Shown piece after piece: positions 10,501 through 19,760 of a DNA stretch of 64,000 nt. This DNA is from Euryarchaeota archaeon UBA558 (lineage in GTDB: Archaea > Thermoplasmatota > Poseidoniia > Poseidoniales > Thalassarchaeaceae). Location: contig DAZE01000005.1 of assembly GCA_002507175.1 (NCBI GenBank), forward strand, positions 2,540-66,539. Reading direction: 5' to 3'. Position numbers and translations under genes: made by a program. Each line of letters starts with the position of its first letter. Within the stretch, counting starts at the first letter, position 1. Below the pieces are notes generated by a model. The model saw only the letters and a list, made by a program, of their open reading frames with translations. It was not told the origin of the DNA and ran no database searches.

Positions 10501-11921
10501 ACAGGTTGCTGGCCTCTGCGACTTCAGAGTTGACCAGCGGGACGGAGACCGCCGACGCTCCCTTCAACTATGGGTTAGAATTGAACTCAGACTCAAACTT
10601 TGACCTCATTATTGAAGCAAATCAAGGACTCCCCCCAGAGATCGAACCCCCATGGGTGCATGGAATAGCAATTCATGCCCCCAAAGAGGGCCTATCAGAA
10701 GGTTTTGCGGCGAGGGTGTGGATTCCAAACCTCCCGCCCGTCATTGATTTGGAGCTAGAGAGGAGGAGCATAGAAGAGGGCTCCAGGTGGGCAGTGAACT
10801 TAGAGGCAAACGGATGGCTCCCGGGTGCGGAATCGCTCATTTTAGCAACCGATTCTGTTCAGGGCATGGACGCTTTCGTTGCGCTACATGGGTTGCCGTT
10901 GGGCGTCCAATCCGATATTGACTTAGAAATGGTATTCGATGTCACGGAGACGACCGGCAGCATCTCCGAGATCGATGCAGTAGCACGATATTCAGCCTCA
11001 TTCCCATTGTCCAGTATACATGCGGAGCTTCTGGACAGAAATGTGGGTGCGAGATCAGAACTGCTAATCAATGGCGTCCCGAGCAGGGTTAACTTGGATG
11101 CAAGCCTCGGAACAGCAATCAAGATCAACATGGACGTACCAGAGGAGTACAGAGACTTCAAGGGAAGAGCTGTCGAATCCATGATGGTTCAACAGATGCA
11201 ATGGTTCGATGGAGCATGGCGTCCTGCAACGGTATTTTTGAGCGACGTGCCGGGAACAATTGCTCTGTCGACGGAGCCAGGGAGAACATTCGACATCACC
11301 AAGAGCCTCGTCTTCCAGGGAATACCACAGTTGGATTTCGCCTCTAGCTCCCCAGGGATGTCCCTATTCATCGAAGCTGAGGGGGAGGCTATCAACCAAA
11401 AGGGTGACATCCTGATGTTGGCCGAGGGCATGGCAGACAGACTTTCGATAAAGCCCACGGAGGATTTTGGGCTTGCAGTGAAGTCTTCGGGTGATGGAGT
11501 GAGTGTACTCTACATGAGAATAACCGACGTTCCCGCCACGCCCCCGGTCATCCTAGAAAACATGGAGATTCTAAGTGAGGACATCAAGAGTGCCACGATA
11601 GAGGTGCATACACTAATTTCCCAATTCGGATATTTTGAGATCTCAGATGTTCAGGGAGGCAGAATCGTTGCCTCAGCCCGTGCCTTCGCGGAGTTCAATG
11701 AGGGTCAGAGGGTAGACTTACGCGGGGTTCTATTGGACGCCCAGTTCACCAATGGAGTTCCAACAGGAACGACATTTGGCGTTAATGGATTGGCATCCGA
11801 CCTCTCGATCGTAAACAGCATCCCCGGAGTCGAGGGATCTACCACGCACATCGTAATTCCCGAGCCACTGACTTCTGGCGTAACTACGATCGCTATGACT
11901 TTGATAGGAGGCCTAATCTGA
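7533..11921 (+). CDS. Very large secreted repeat protein of unknown function
   Basis: The product is 1462 residues. An N-terminal hydrophobic segment at about residues 19-39 (WPIFVIVVLFSSMASPS) looks like a signal peptide or anchor. The rest is acidic, beta-rich and extracytoplasmic, with a DVDDDGNDD calcium-type loop near residue 190. The C-terminal half (bases about 9860-11830) holds roughly ten degenerate copies of a motif: hydrophobic-x-hydrophobic-x-(Gly/Asp/Asn)-(Ile/Val/Leu)-Pro-x-x-hydrophobic-x-hydrophobic, for example SDLPDTIDLTV, NGVPSRVNLDA and SDVPGTIALST. I recognise no catalytic domain. The stop overlaps the start of the next gene in a TGATG, so the two are almost certainly translated together. 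A short hydrophobic C-terminus may dock on that partner. Confidence 0.75.
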   Translation: MAGSPVRAIYPKNDFKPSWPIFVIVVLFSSMASPSIIAGADQRIESRDFQILEDLDLVLLQDNSIKADPQARDQAGESLDRVRNSIRESGNDSPIAGTDTMLTDIEKIETLPPEVRHPRPYEILTDPEQAPPGEVRNIWSTILNITDYAIWVEYEDQNGEKRQNIELVTFTDSLQSLIFNNGEPFLHQMDVDDDGNDDIEVGLTLEFDFNGGWGINGDRLWIKPTIQFKVDVIEEEAPIDPAWDNLERLEVSLVKAFAYSDTLGLEQGESYVWIIDSSFTQPPREFTLNVGIERIFLDISDASSEFLTALTFGIFNPNGDASESGISIASLSAPYVISINNPVEDQCPQGYDPSELTTLPSMEISCGIRAGFGYIHYSPPDQDQRDIWEVAYIDLGIHPEDTNLIIPREVSVTIRTDSSLSTGAGGAGERSLTSLEYFADRGADIHLHFHEDRVNVPEDKADGDFGNSTDSLGWLRGMPAGTLSPQEIDRVFTMLGSRTSPELPGSQPDRLGLIIAVKNFSRDVTPNQDNDALPINPANPPKSLVLLRSVEEIESISYDSWVTRGGVVTDHQTISITTGTIPTALIVYGDFNIGGSDEGNNPSLGNNQNLDFLSRILDAALVNLVDLFLDTALIINSIPTVVVDVLSGGVEFSPDGGGQNLHLEITDDFRPSRQAEVLPLINLKIGSYDHFDIPGSNHLILSKDRESELVQGYDGPVEPLVPVAASIRFTGIEAIHATYDRSTEDRTFQIKSKNTGPLKFLFIDFFGTDLANASTQSLSISDLPDTIDLTVGVETASYVASDEITSFQYHASNGSQKQAVRILGIPDSFDASFGNTISWETDGAISSVEAQITNSPTPHVMDGDHFFYSHEAENQTSSLSTRISGLSKVSWKPADNASALGVAGRSTASITTSDATPFGIAVDHVPVVGMNNALSATVMLDPLPSSLSIQIPGNGTGQGDIDIPVLDRTQGVSGLAFFLGGFTDLGQSINRLLASATSELTSGTETADAPFNYGLELNSDSNFDLIIEANQGLPPEIEPPWVHGIAIHAPKEGLSEGFAARVWIPNLPPVIDLELERRSIEEGSRWAVNLEANGWLPGAESLILATDSVQGMDAFVALHGLPLGVQSDIDLEMVFDVTETTGSISEIDAVARYSASFPLSSIHAELLDRNVGARSELLINGVPSRVNLDASLGTAIKINMDVPEEYRDFKGRAVESMMVQQMQWFDGAWRPATVFLSDVPGTIALSTEPGRTFDITKSLVFQGIPQLDFASSSPGMSLFIEAEGEAINQKGDILMLAEGMADRLSIKPTEDFGLAVKSSGDGVSVLYMRITDVPATPPVILENMEILSEDIKSATIEVHTLISQFGYFEISDVQGGRIVASARAFAEFNEGQRVDLRGVLLDAQFTNGVPTGTTFGVNGLASDLSIVNSIPGVEGSTTHIVIPEPLTSGVTTIAMTLIGGLI

Positions 11922-12472
11922 TGACTGCCAGAGGGTTTCGAGAGATCGAACCGACTGCTGCAGACGAGGAGGCAGCTGAAGAAATCCTCGAATCAATCGA
12001 AGAGGCCCTGGAGAGGGTACATCCCGCGAGGGTGATGTTCTCCACTTTGGTAGTTTTGATCATTACGATCCTCCTGCTTGGCGGCTCATTATGGGTCGTG
12101 CCTTATGATGGGGTGACTGCAGATGTTGTATATCGCCAATCAGGTGGCGGCCACATAGTGTTGGTCGAACTAGACAATAGAGGGTCCAGATCCATTCAAG
12201 AAATTGAGATGTCGATCAGGATGGTGGATGAGGTTGGCATCGAAGTTGGAAGGACTGACTTCGACTGGGATCAACTGGGACCACACACCTCTATCGCCCA
12301 TGATGACCTAGAACTAGTCATAGATGGCGCCTCAGTTTGGGAGAATTATACCATCGAGATAGATCTGAATTACCAATACCACAATGGTGAGAAGGAGGAA
12401 GACTGGTCAATCGATGTGGGTGGGTGGACTTCCGAATACCACATAAAATTCGGGACCTTCACAATCTTTTGA
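11921..12472 (+). CDS. Single-span membrane protein coupled to the large repeat protein
   Basis: The product is 183 residues. An acidic cytoplasmic N-terminus with helix-forming EEAAEEILESIEEALERV (residues about 17-33) is followed by one membrane span (about 38-60) and an extracytoplasmic domain of about 120 residues. That domain has alternating strands (VVYRQSGGGHIVLVELDNRGS, then later WENYTIEIDLNYQY), reminiscent of CARDB/FxLYD-like beta sandwiches. Its ATG shares a base with the upstream stop, indicating translational coupling and probably stoichiometric production. I recognise no family. The likely role is a membrane partner or anchor for the preceding 1462-residue protein; this is inference from gene order and topology. 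Confidence 0.7.
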   Translation: MTARGFREIEPTAADEEAAEEILESIEEALERVHPARVMFSTLVVLIITILLLGGSLWVVPYDGVTADVVYRQSGGGHIVLVELDNRGSRSIQEIEMSIRMVDEVGIEVGRTDFDWDQLGPHTSIAHDDLELVIDGASVWENYTIEIDLNYQYHNGEKEEDWSIDVGGWTSEYHIKFGTFTIF

Positions 12473-12526
12473 ATCATGAACCATGAACCCATATGCTCAT
12501 AGAGAGTCAGAATTTCCTCGATACTA

Positions 12527-15500
12527 ATGAAGGGCAGGGGAGCGCTGTTGATCACGATCCTTCTCTCCATGTCTGTATTCGGTGGAGTTCAAATCAACGA
12601 CAAACAACCTCTGGAAATTCCAACCGAACCGAGGCTAGTCGACCTATCCGGCCCTCTAAAGATTCACGATCTAGGCGAACCAGTGAGGTCCACCAGCGAG
12701 GAGCGAGATCGCACAATGGTAGCATACACTCCCATTGGGACCTTCACACTGGCAACCTTCATTCCCAACCAGGAAATCAAACCATCCCTGACAAGAGAAC
12801 GACCAGACCTAACTATGCTCATAATCAACGATAGGTCCAGTATGTGGGATGCACGAGTCTCGATCGATGAGGTACCAGGTGTGCAAATAAGGACCGCAGT
12901 TCCTCCATCCGGATTCCTCGTACAAGGTGAACCAAATTCGTTGAACCAGGCTGCCTCATTGGATGTAGTCGCTAGCTCCCACAAGGTCCCTGCTGCGCTT
13001 CTGGTCCATCCAACCTTGGCTAATCAAAAAGAGTTGACGATGATTGAGGTCTTAGGATGGAATACTGAAACTGGGGAGAGGTCCGATCATTCAGCGCCAT
13101 TAGACTTAGGTGACCTATCAGACCTGGACTTATTCGGATTCGAGGATACCGGGTTGGTTGACGATGGTCGAAGATGGGGGTTTGTTGGCAAAGAAAATAT
13201 CCCAAAGCTAGTATTGAATCCCGCCGTTTCATGGATTTCACCAATTGACGACATACGCCTATCCAATGATCAAGTCAGAGACCACACTGAATCCGAAGAC
13301 GTCACGACTTGGTTCTCCTCAAGCTTGGATGGATCAGGTCAAATAATCGCTGTAGGGGACTCTGGGATCGACCATGATCACGGGGACTTTGGCTCAAGGA
13401 TTATTTCAAGATCATCAGTGACGCCTGGAGACAGCTCTACTGCGGACGGGTCAGGGCATGGTACACATGTCGCATGCACAGCTGTTGGCTCGGGATATAG
13501 GAGCTCGGGGCAGTACGCAGGAGTCGCGCCGGAGGCGGAAATAGTATTCCAGGCCATGGAAGACGATGATTCGGGAAACTTATACAGCTATGGGATAGAT
13601 ACAATGCTTGTTCAGGCCTACAACGAAGCGGCTAGATTTCACACCAACAGTTGGGGCTCTGGCTCTGGATTCGGCAGCTACACCACATCAGCAGAGGACG
13701 CTGACGACAGAATAAGCACATGGGACCAGTATTGGCAATATGAAGGTATGACAGTCCTCTTTTCGGCCGGGAATGAGGGCAGTAGCGGAATATCTCCTCC
13801 TGCAACCGCAAAGAACGTGATTGCCGTCGGAGCACATCAAAACCGATACAGCGGAGCTCCTGATGCTATGTATCCTTACAGCAGTGAAGGCCCAACTGAC
13901 GATGGCCGCATCAAACCAGATGTAATCGCACCTGGGATGTATGTCCGATCATGCCAAGCACAAGAATCCGGCGGTTCGTCAGATCTCGGCCAATGGTACG
14001 AGGAATTCAGTGGAACATCAATGGCAACCCCTGCCGCAGCTGGTGCATCAGTCCTAATACGAGAATACCTGATGGAAATTGCCGAAAGGCCTGCCCCACA
14101 GGCCTCCCTGATCAAGGCAATGCTGATATTAGGAGCCGAGGACATTGGAACTCCGAATATCCCTAATAATGTAGAAGGATGGGGAAGAATAGACCTAACG
14201 AATAGTCTGGTACCTGACTCAGATGTCGGAATATTCGTTGATGATCGTCATAGGCTTAAGAGTGGAGAGTATCATGATTACAGCTTCGATGTGACCAGAT
14301 CGGGCGAACCACTGAAGGTCGTTCTGGCATGGTCCGACTACCCAGGTTCGTCCTCATCTACAGATCAATTGCGGAACGACCTCAACCTAGAGGTGATTTC
14401 GCCAGACGGATCTACAACATACATCGGAAATGTATTTTCTCAGGGACGCTCAATCACAGGTGGCCAATCTGACTCGACGAATAACGTAGAAGTCGCTCTG
14501 ATCGAGTCTGCAGAAACCGGCGTGTGGACGGTCAGAGTAAGCGACGTCTACCACTCCGGCGCTCGACAGTATCAGCCATACTCAATTGCAATCAGGGGTG
14601 TGAACGTCAATGACCTGACCCCTGACCCCACTGTTGACCCTGACAGCTTCTCCATCTCCACACCCATACCCCAGGTTGGAGAGGCCGTCACCTTCGGCGC
14701 CTCCATTGTGAACCTAGGCGCTGGTTCGGTCCCAACCCTGTCGATCACAGCCTCAGCCGTTGGACAACCATTAGGAGTCAGGACAATATCAATGGCACCA
14801 GGCGAATCTGTTCCAGTAGAGTGGGACTGGATCCCAACAGCATCTGGGAACATAGAAGTCACGATCGAGGTCGATCCGACAGACCAAGTAGAGGAGACAG
14901 ATGAGGACAATAACCTCTTTTCCACTTTCGTCTTGGTTAGCGAGCCGGGCATCAGAGTTGACACACTTAACCCAAATCCTGTAATGACTGATCCAAGGGG
15001 CACCACCAGTTTCGATATCCAGTTGACAAATACAGCATTATTTCCAACAAACGCATCAATTTCAGCCTCAAGCGTAATCCGGCTTTCTGATGGCGCCGTT
15101 ATGCCATGGTACAGCTCATTCTCTCTAACCCAAGTTCAACTGAATGCCTCAGAGACAGAACAACTGACCTTCGCCCTTACTCATCCAAACCCTCCAGAAC
15201 CAGGGATCTACAGGATAATTGTCACCGGTTTGGACACGGAGAATGACGTCACTAGCGAGCTAATCCTGAAGCTCACAGTATCTTCTTTCCCGGACATTGA
15301 ATTCAGAGTTCCGGGAGGAATTTTAGCGATTGACGCATTCGAACCCACGGAGGCCTATTTGCAATTATCAAACGAAGGCAATGGCCCACAGACCTATGAC
15401 CTCGCCCTTGAGTCCCCTGCAGGTTGGAGGGTCACTTTGGATAATCTAGGCACTTTTGTAGACTCAACTCACGGTTCAACAGGCATATTAGGACAAGGAA

Positions 15501-16930
15501 ATACAAGACAAATAGACATTACACTAACCCCTCCATCCGCGGTGGTTTCTGCGGGCACATTGATCAATGCCGAACTCACTATTTCTGCAAGGACCACAAG
15601 TGACACATGGATTCACCAAATCCCTCTGATAGTCGCTGCAAAAGACGACGTCGTTTTCACCCCCAGTTCCGGGGGGGCCGACTCTCAAGTTAGACCCGGC
15701 GACACACATGAGATTCCGATACAGATCGTAAATCAAGGAAACAGGGACATAGCTCTCACCCCTCAAATTCTCTCATTACCTGGTGGTTGGAACAGCCTAT
15801 CGAACACTCAGCCAATTACCATAGAAAAAGGGTCCACATCGATATGGTTTCTGACCATACAAGGCAATGGCTTGGCAGCAAGCGGACTCGCAAAGGTAAG
15901 GTTCCTGACCCAGGATGGCTCCTCATTCTCGTGGAACAGAACAATAGAGGTGACCTCCGGCGCTGCGCCAATAGTCTCATTCAGGTCCATAGTCCTCGCT
16001 GACGGCTCGACATCACCGAGCCCGTTGGGGCTTGGGCCTTTGCCTGTTGCAACCCAGTTCGATTTATCTTGGACTGTATCCAATCAAGGTCAAGGATCCT
16101 GGTCTCCGGTGGCCAGCTTGGTTTCACAGGAGGATGGATGGACTACACCCTGCACCCCGGTTAGCCCTGTCCAGCCAGCTTCTTCATCAGTAGCGTGGTG
16201 CTCCGTAATCATCCCAGAGTCTCAAGCCGGAAATGCAGAGGTGCCCTTGACACTGAGGCTTGAATCCGAAGGTCTTCTGGCCATCGATACCGTTTCCATA
16301 TTAGTACAAGAGACATCCAAGATCTCGTGGACAATGCAGGGAAACACCCCCATCTTGAATTCAGGGGAAAGCACCCTCATATCCCTTCAAGCGGAGAACC
16401 GAGGGAATACTCAGATTAATACCAAAATTATCGTAGACACTCCTCCCAATGGATGGACTCACCAAGTATCTGGAAGTGAGATCCTTTCCCTATCCCCGGG
16501 CGAGTCCAGGACCGTTGAGATTTACCTAACCGTCGGAGAATCAAGAGGCCCGGTATTCATTGAACTTCAGGGAGGTACGCTAATCGATGGCTCAACTTTC
16601 CAAGTGCCATTACAGGTACGCGCCATTGACTCTCAGGGCTCGATTTCGGCTTGGCTCATTCTTTTTGTGTTGGCCGTGATGGGCCTAGCTGGCAGCCTAG
16701 TTGCAGTGCAAATAAGGAAGAGGAGGGGAGATGGCCTGGATCGAACCGGAGTCGAAGGGGAGATACCTTGTTTCCTCTGTGACTCACCCATTGTCGTTGG
16801 AAATGCTTTGGCGTGTGGGGAGTGCGGTGCAAGATATCACCGGTTTGGACAATCCGGTAGTTGCAATGTATCCGAGATCGAGGTTTGTATCAACTGCGGG
16901 GCTTCCCGGGACCTCCTTGTAGATGCCTAA
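12527..16930 (+). CDS. Membrane-anchored subtilisin-like (S8) protease with CARDB/NEW3-type domains and cytoplasmic RING/PHD-like zinc domain
   Basis: The product is 1467 residues with an N-terminal signal sequence. The S8 catalytic domain spans about residues 265-570: Asp278 in VGDSGIDHDHGD, His311 in GHGTHVACT, oxyanion Asn416 in SAGNEG and Ser498 in SGTSMATPAAAG, all intact. A P-domain-like region follows (about 575-690), then several CARDB/NEW3-type beta-sandwich domains to about 1360. One membrane span lies at about 1373-1396. The cytoplasmic tail has Cys1415, 1418, 1430, 1433, His1438, Cys1446, 1454 and 1457. This C-x2-C-x11-C-x2-C-x4-H-x7-C-x7-C-x2-C order is like prokaryotic RING/PHD treble-clef domains. 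It should be an active secreted endopeptidase digesting extracellular protein. A zinc domain on the inner side is unusual for subtilases. It lies in a run of surface-protein genes. Confidence 0.9.
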   Translation: MKGRGALLITILLSMSVFGGVQINDKQPLEIPTEPRLVDLSGPLKIHDLGEPVRSTSEERDRTMVAYTPIGTFTLATFIPNQEIKPSLTRERPDLTMLIINDRSSMWDARVSIDEVPGVQIRTAVPPSGFLVQGEPNSLNQAASLDVVASSHKVPAALLVHPTLANQKELTMIEVLGWNTETGERSDHSAPLDLGDLSDLDLFGFEDTGLVDDGRRWGFVGKENIPKLVLNPAVSWISPIDDIRLSNDQVRDHTESEDVTTWFSSSLDGSGQIIAVGDSGIDHDHGDFGSRIISRSSVTPGDSSTADGSGHGTHVACTAVGSGYRSSGQYAGVAPEAEIVFQAMEDDDSGNLYSYGIDTMLVQAYNEAARFHTNSWGSGSGFGSYTTSAEDADDRISTWDQYWQYEGMTVLFSAGNEGSSGISPPATAKNVIAVGAHQNRYSGAPDAMYPYSSEGPTDDGRIKPDVIAPGMYVRSCQAQESGGSSDLGQWYEEFSGTSMATPAAAGASVLIREYLMEIAERPAPQASLIKAMLILGAEDIGTPNIPNNVEGWGRIDLTNSLVPDSDVGIFVDDRHRLKSGEYHDYSFDVTRSGEPLKVVLAWSDYPGSSSSTDQLRNDLNLEVISPDGSTTYIGNVFSQGRSITGGQSDSTNNVEVALIESAETGVWTVRVSDVYHSGARQYQPYSIAIRGVNVNDLTPDPTVDPDSFSISTPIPQVGEAVTFGASIVNLGAGSVPTLSITASAVGQPLGVRTISMAPGESVPVEWDWIPTASGNIEVTIEVDPTDQVEETDEDNNLFSTFVLVSEPGIRVDTLNPNPVMTDPRGTTSFDIQLTNTALFPTNASISASSVIRLSDGAVMPWYSSFSLTQVQLNASETEQLTFALTHPNPPEPGIYRIIVTGLDTENDVTSELILKLTVSSFPDIEFRVPGGILAIDAFEPTEAYLQLSNEGNGPQTYDLALESPAGWRVTLDNLGTFVDSTHGSTGILGQGNTRQIDITLTPPSAVVSAGTLINAELTISARTTSDTWIHQIPLIVAAKDDVVFTPSSGGADSQVRPGDTHEIPIQIVNQGNRDIALTPQILSLPGGWNSLSNTQPITIEKGSTSIWFLTIQGNGLAASGLAKVRFLTQDGSSFSWNRTIEVTSGAAPIVSFRSIVLADGSTSPSPLGLGPLPVATQFDLSWTVSNQGQGSWSPVASLVSQEDGWTTPCTPVSPVQPASSSVAWCSVIIPESQAGNAEVPLTLRLESEGLLAIDTVSILVQETSKISWTMQGNTPILNSGESTLISLQAENRGNTQINTKIIVDTPPNGWTHQVSGSEILSLSPGESRTVEIYLTVGESRGPVFIELQGGTLIDGSTFQVPLQVRAIDSQGSISAWLILFVLAVMGLAGSLVAVQIRKRRGDGLDRTGVEGEIPCFLCDSPIVVGNALACGECGARYHRFGQSGSCNVSEIEVCINCGASRDLLVDA

Positions 16931-16995
16931 TTCGCCACATGTAGCGTCCCAGTCGCCGAAGCCCTTAGAGAGGTTAAGAGCGGCAAAGACAGTTT

Positions 16996-19677
16996 GTGAG
17001 ACCCCGCTCAGTCACAGTAGTCACCACGATCTTGCTACTCGCTGCCTTCGCACCAACGGTCGCAGCGGACGTTGATCCGCAACTGTCCACTCCGATATCG
17101 GAGCTTCAGGCCACAACAAGCGATCCCGCAGTTTATGAGATTACTATTCGCAATAATGGGGACGATGACATGACATATACGCTGCAGACACAACAGGAAA
17201 CGGGCTGTGGTGGCTTCACCTCGACAGTCGACTCCCCCTCCGGCAGTGTAAATTCCAATGGCGAGGAGCTGGTAGATCTGACAGTCCAAGTAGACGACAC
17301 AGCCGCTGGTGAATGCGAGACTACTCTGACCATCACTGCGACGGGTGGCACCCCACCAACACCACAATCAGACTCTCTGACAGTTACCACTACTGCCGAG
17401 GATGGGGGCTTGTACTCAGTCGTACTCACAACAGATGACCTGACCAAGGAGTATGACCTTGAAGGTGACACAATCGACTGGATCGTCAACGTGGAAAATA
17501 ATGGAGATCAACAGGCAACGATACAGTTGGCAGTTGAGAATGACAGTGGCTGTGACTCAGATGACGACTCAGTTTCCGCCGAGGTCAACCCTGCTACTGT
17601 GAGCCTAAATTCAGGTGACAACGAGGATGTTGATTTTGTGATCACTCTTGACGATGAGGGCGAAACAGATGCAGGTGATCATTGCTTTATTCTCAGAGCA
17701 ACGGTGAACAATGATCCAAGTCCAGATCAGGCAGAGGACAATCTCACGCTGACTGGTATCGTTCCAGAAATAAGATCCTGTGAAGAGACGCTCGATTGGA
17801 CATTTGTAAATCTACAACCCGGTCAGACCAGCACAGAGAACTACCTAGAGGTCGAAAATACCGGAAATACCGCATGGACAGCATCAGTGCAAGCACAGAG
17901 CACTGGGGGCCAAGACATATCCGGCTGGGTCTCATTTGACAGTCCAACAAGCAAACTCCTCGCAGAGCCGGGGAACAATGGCGACTCGTTCGCGTTTGGG
18001 TTTGACATCACCCCTGACTCATCAGTGGAATCCGGCTCCAGCGTAGACATTAGGATCATGGCGAAGGCGGGCTCCTCGGTAGGATGCGAGGCCATCGTGA
18101 CTGTGAAAGTGGGCCAAATACACGCTGGAGATATTTCCCTAAACACAGGGACAATCTCCAACATTGAGCCTGGTAGCCAACCCCAGGTGACAATATCGCT
18201 GGAAAACACAGGGAATGGCGCAGACACATTCACGTTGAATACCGATCCTCTCCCACCTGGGTGGAGCGTTTCCTTCTCACCTCCATCACACAGCCTCAAT
18301 GCTGCTCAAACCTCGAATAACGAGGCAACCTCCACCGCAGTCATCACGGTCCCGGACGACGCTCTCGCTGGTTCGACACCAATTAAATTCAAGATTTCTG
18401 GGGGTGGAGGCCCCGATTCTCTTGATTCCGTAACTTTGACTGTGAACGTCAACCAAAGGCATGAGGTAGAGTTAGAATTCACTTCCACCTCGCAAAACGG
18501 CCGCACGGACCAAATAGTTAGGTTTCCTTTCGTAGTGACAAACCACGGGAACGTAGAAGACACAATCAAGCTTCAAGTGTGTGACCCCGGTGATCAAACT
18601 GGTTGTAATGCACCTGAATGGAGTGCGTCCTACTCAGATTCAAGCGGAAATGGAATCAACCAAGTCAGTCTGGAACCAGGCCAATCAAGAAACCTATACC
18701 TGGATGTCAACGTGGAAGGCGAGGAGAATGCCGACTCAGCAAGGATATTGGCTAGGGCGGCGGTGTTCGGAGCCGATGCTGACGCCAAGGAAACCGTGAC
18801 AGTGACGGTCTCGAATTACAATTATTCGTTCGAAATATCACCATTGGAACCGGGCATAATGCCTGATCAAATAGATCTGACACTTCCACCAGGAGGTGAA
18901 ACAACAGTTTCTTTCTATGTCGACAACACAGGAGACTACCCTGCTGGCGACAATCTTAAGGTTGAAATCACAGGTCTTGAGGCACTCGTAATCAGAACGG
19001 TCAGTATCCAAGGAAACGCCATAACAGCACCAGTTCCAGTGGGTGCAGGGGAGAGAATACAAATTGATGTGAGGCTTGAGGTGATCCAAGGATCGGGCAA
19101 TGGCTTGAATGGCCTTATGCAAATTAATACTTTTTCGACGTTGAATCCAAACGAAGTTTCTGCCTTGGACATAGCAGTAGAGATCAGAACAATCCATGAC
19201 CTACGAATAACAATGGAAGAGGCGACTAAGCAAACTACAACATATCCCGACAAGGGCGAGTACACCTTTTTCGTGACAAATCACGGCAACGTTGTGGAGG
19301 ACGTCGTCGTTATTCCTACTGAGTCCCTGAGGGGGTGGTCTGTTGACATCCTGCCAGACAATTTTGATTTGGAACCAGGGCAGACCATGGAAATAAGGGT
19401 AAACACTCTCCCACCAGCAGATCTCATTTCTGACGATGAATATCGGTTTACCATCGTTGTGCAACCGAAGGGCCTACCAGCCGCAGGGCAGCCACTCGAT
19501 TTAGTCACGGTGACTAACCTTCCTGCCGGCTTTCTGTCCCTGTCGGACACAGCAGAGCAGATTCTGATCATATCTCTCATCGGAATTGGGGTTCTGACGA
19601 TTACAGTCCTAACTTTCAGATCGAGACGAGAAAACCGGCGAATATTAGAGGCGCTGGGCGATGAGGGCAAGCTCTGA
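16996..19677 (+). CDS. Secreted, C-terminally anchored protein of repeated NEW3/CARDB-like domains
   Basis: The product is 893 residues from a GTG start, which gives a standard signal peptide (VTVVTTILLLAAFAPTVAA, residues about 5-24). The body contains about six to eight beta-sandwich domains of the CARDB/NEW3/DUF11-like kind, each with a N-x-G-(D/N) core such as VENNGDQQAT, LENTGNGADTF, VTNHGNVEDT and VDNTGDYPAG, and an LEPGQS-type strand. Some domains carry paired cysteines (GCGG, CETT, GCDSD) that may form disulfides. One membrane span near residues 860-880 (LIGIGVLTITVLTF) is followed by a short basic tail. No catalytic motif is seen. It is probably a cell-surface adhesin or scaffold that acts with the neighbouring subtilase; the role is inferred only from context. 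Confidence 0.75.
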   Translation: MRPRSVTVVTTILLLAAFAPTVAADVDPQLSTPISELQATTSDPAVYEITIRNNGDDDMTYTLQTQQETGCGGFTSTVDSPSGSVNSNGEELVDLTVQVDDTAAGECETTLTITATGGTPPTPQSDSLTVTTTAEDGGLYSVVLTTDDLTKEYDLEGDTIDWIVNVENNGDQQATIQLAVENDSGCDSDDDSVSAEVNPATVSLNSGDNEDVDFVITLDDEGETDAGDHCFILRATVNNDPSPDQAEDNLTLTGIVPEIRSCEETLDWTFVNLQPGQTSTENYLEVENTGNTAWTASVQAQSTGGQDISGWVSFDSPTSKLLAEPGNNGDSFAFGFDITPDSSVESGSSVDIRIMAKAGSSVGCEAIVTVKVGQIHAGDISLNTGTISNIEPGSQPQVTISLENTGNGADTFTLNTDPLPPGWSVSFSPPSHSLNAAQTSNNEATSTAVITVPDDALAGSTPIKFKISGGGGPDSLDSVTLTVNVNQRHEVELEFTSTSQNGRTDQIVRFPFVVTNHGNVEDTIKLQVCDPGDQTGCNAPEWSASYSDSSGNGINQVSLEPGQSRNLYLDVNVEGEENADSARILARAAVFGADADAKETVTVTVSNYNYSFEISPLEPGIMPDQIDLTLPPGGETTVSFYVDNTGDYPAGDNLKVEITGLEALVIRTVSIQGNAITAPVPVGAGERIQIDVRLEVIQGSGNGLNGLMQINTFSTLNPNEVSALDIAVEIRTIHDLRITMEEATKQTTTYPDKGEYTFFVTNHGNVVEDVVVIPTESLRGWSVDILPDNFDLEPGQTMEIRVNTLPPADLISDDEYRFTIVVQPKGLPAAGQPLDLVTVTNLPAGFLSLSDTAEQILIISLIGIGVLTITVLTFRSRRENRRILEALGDEGKL

Positions 19678-19760
19678 TCGAGCAGATCTTTTAGATGGGT
19701 TTATGGAGCATTTTCTGGTGGGAAGTCTCGTAGTCCCCTCGGGGGTTGGTGGTGGTGCTC

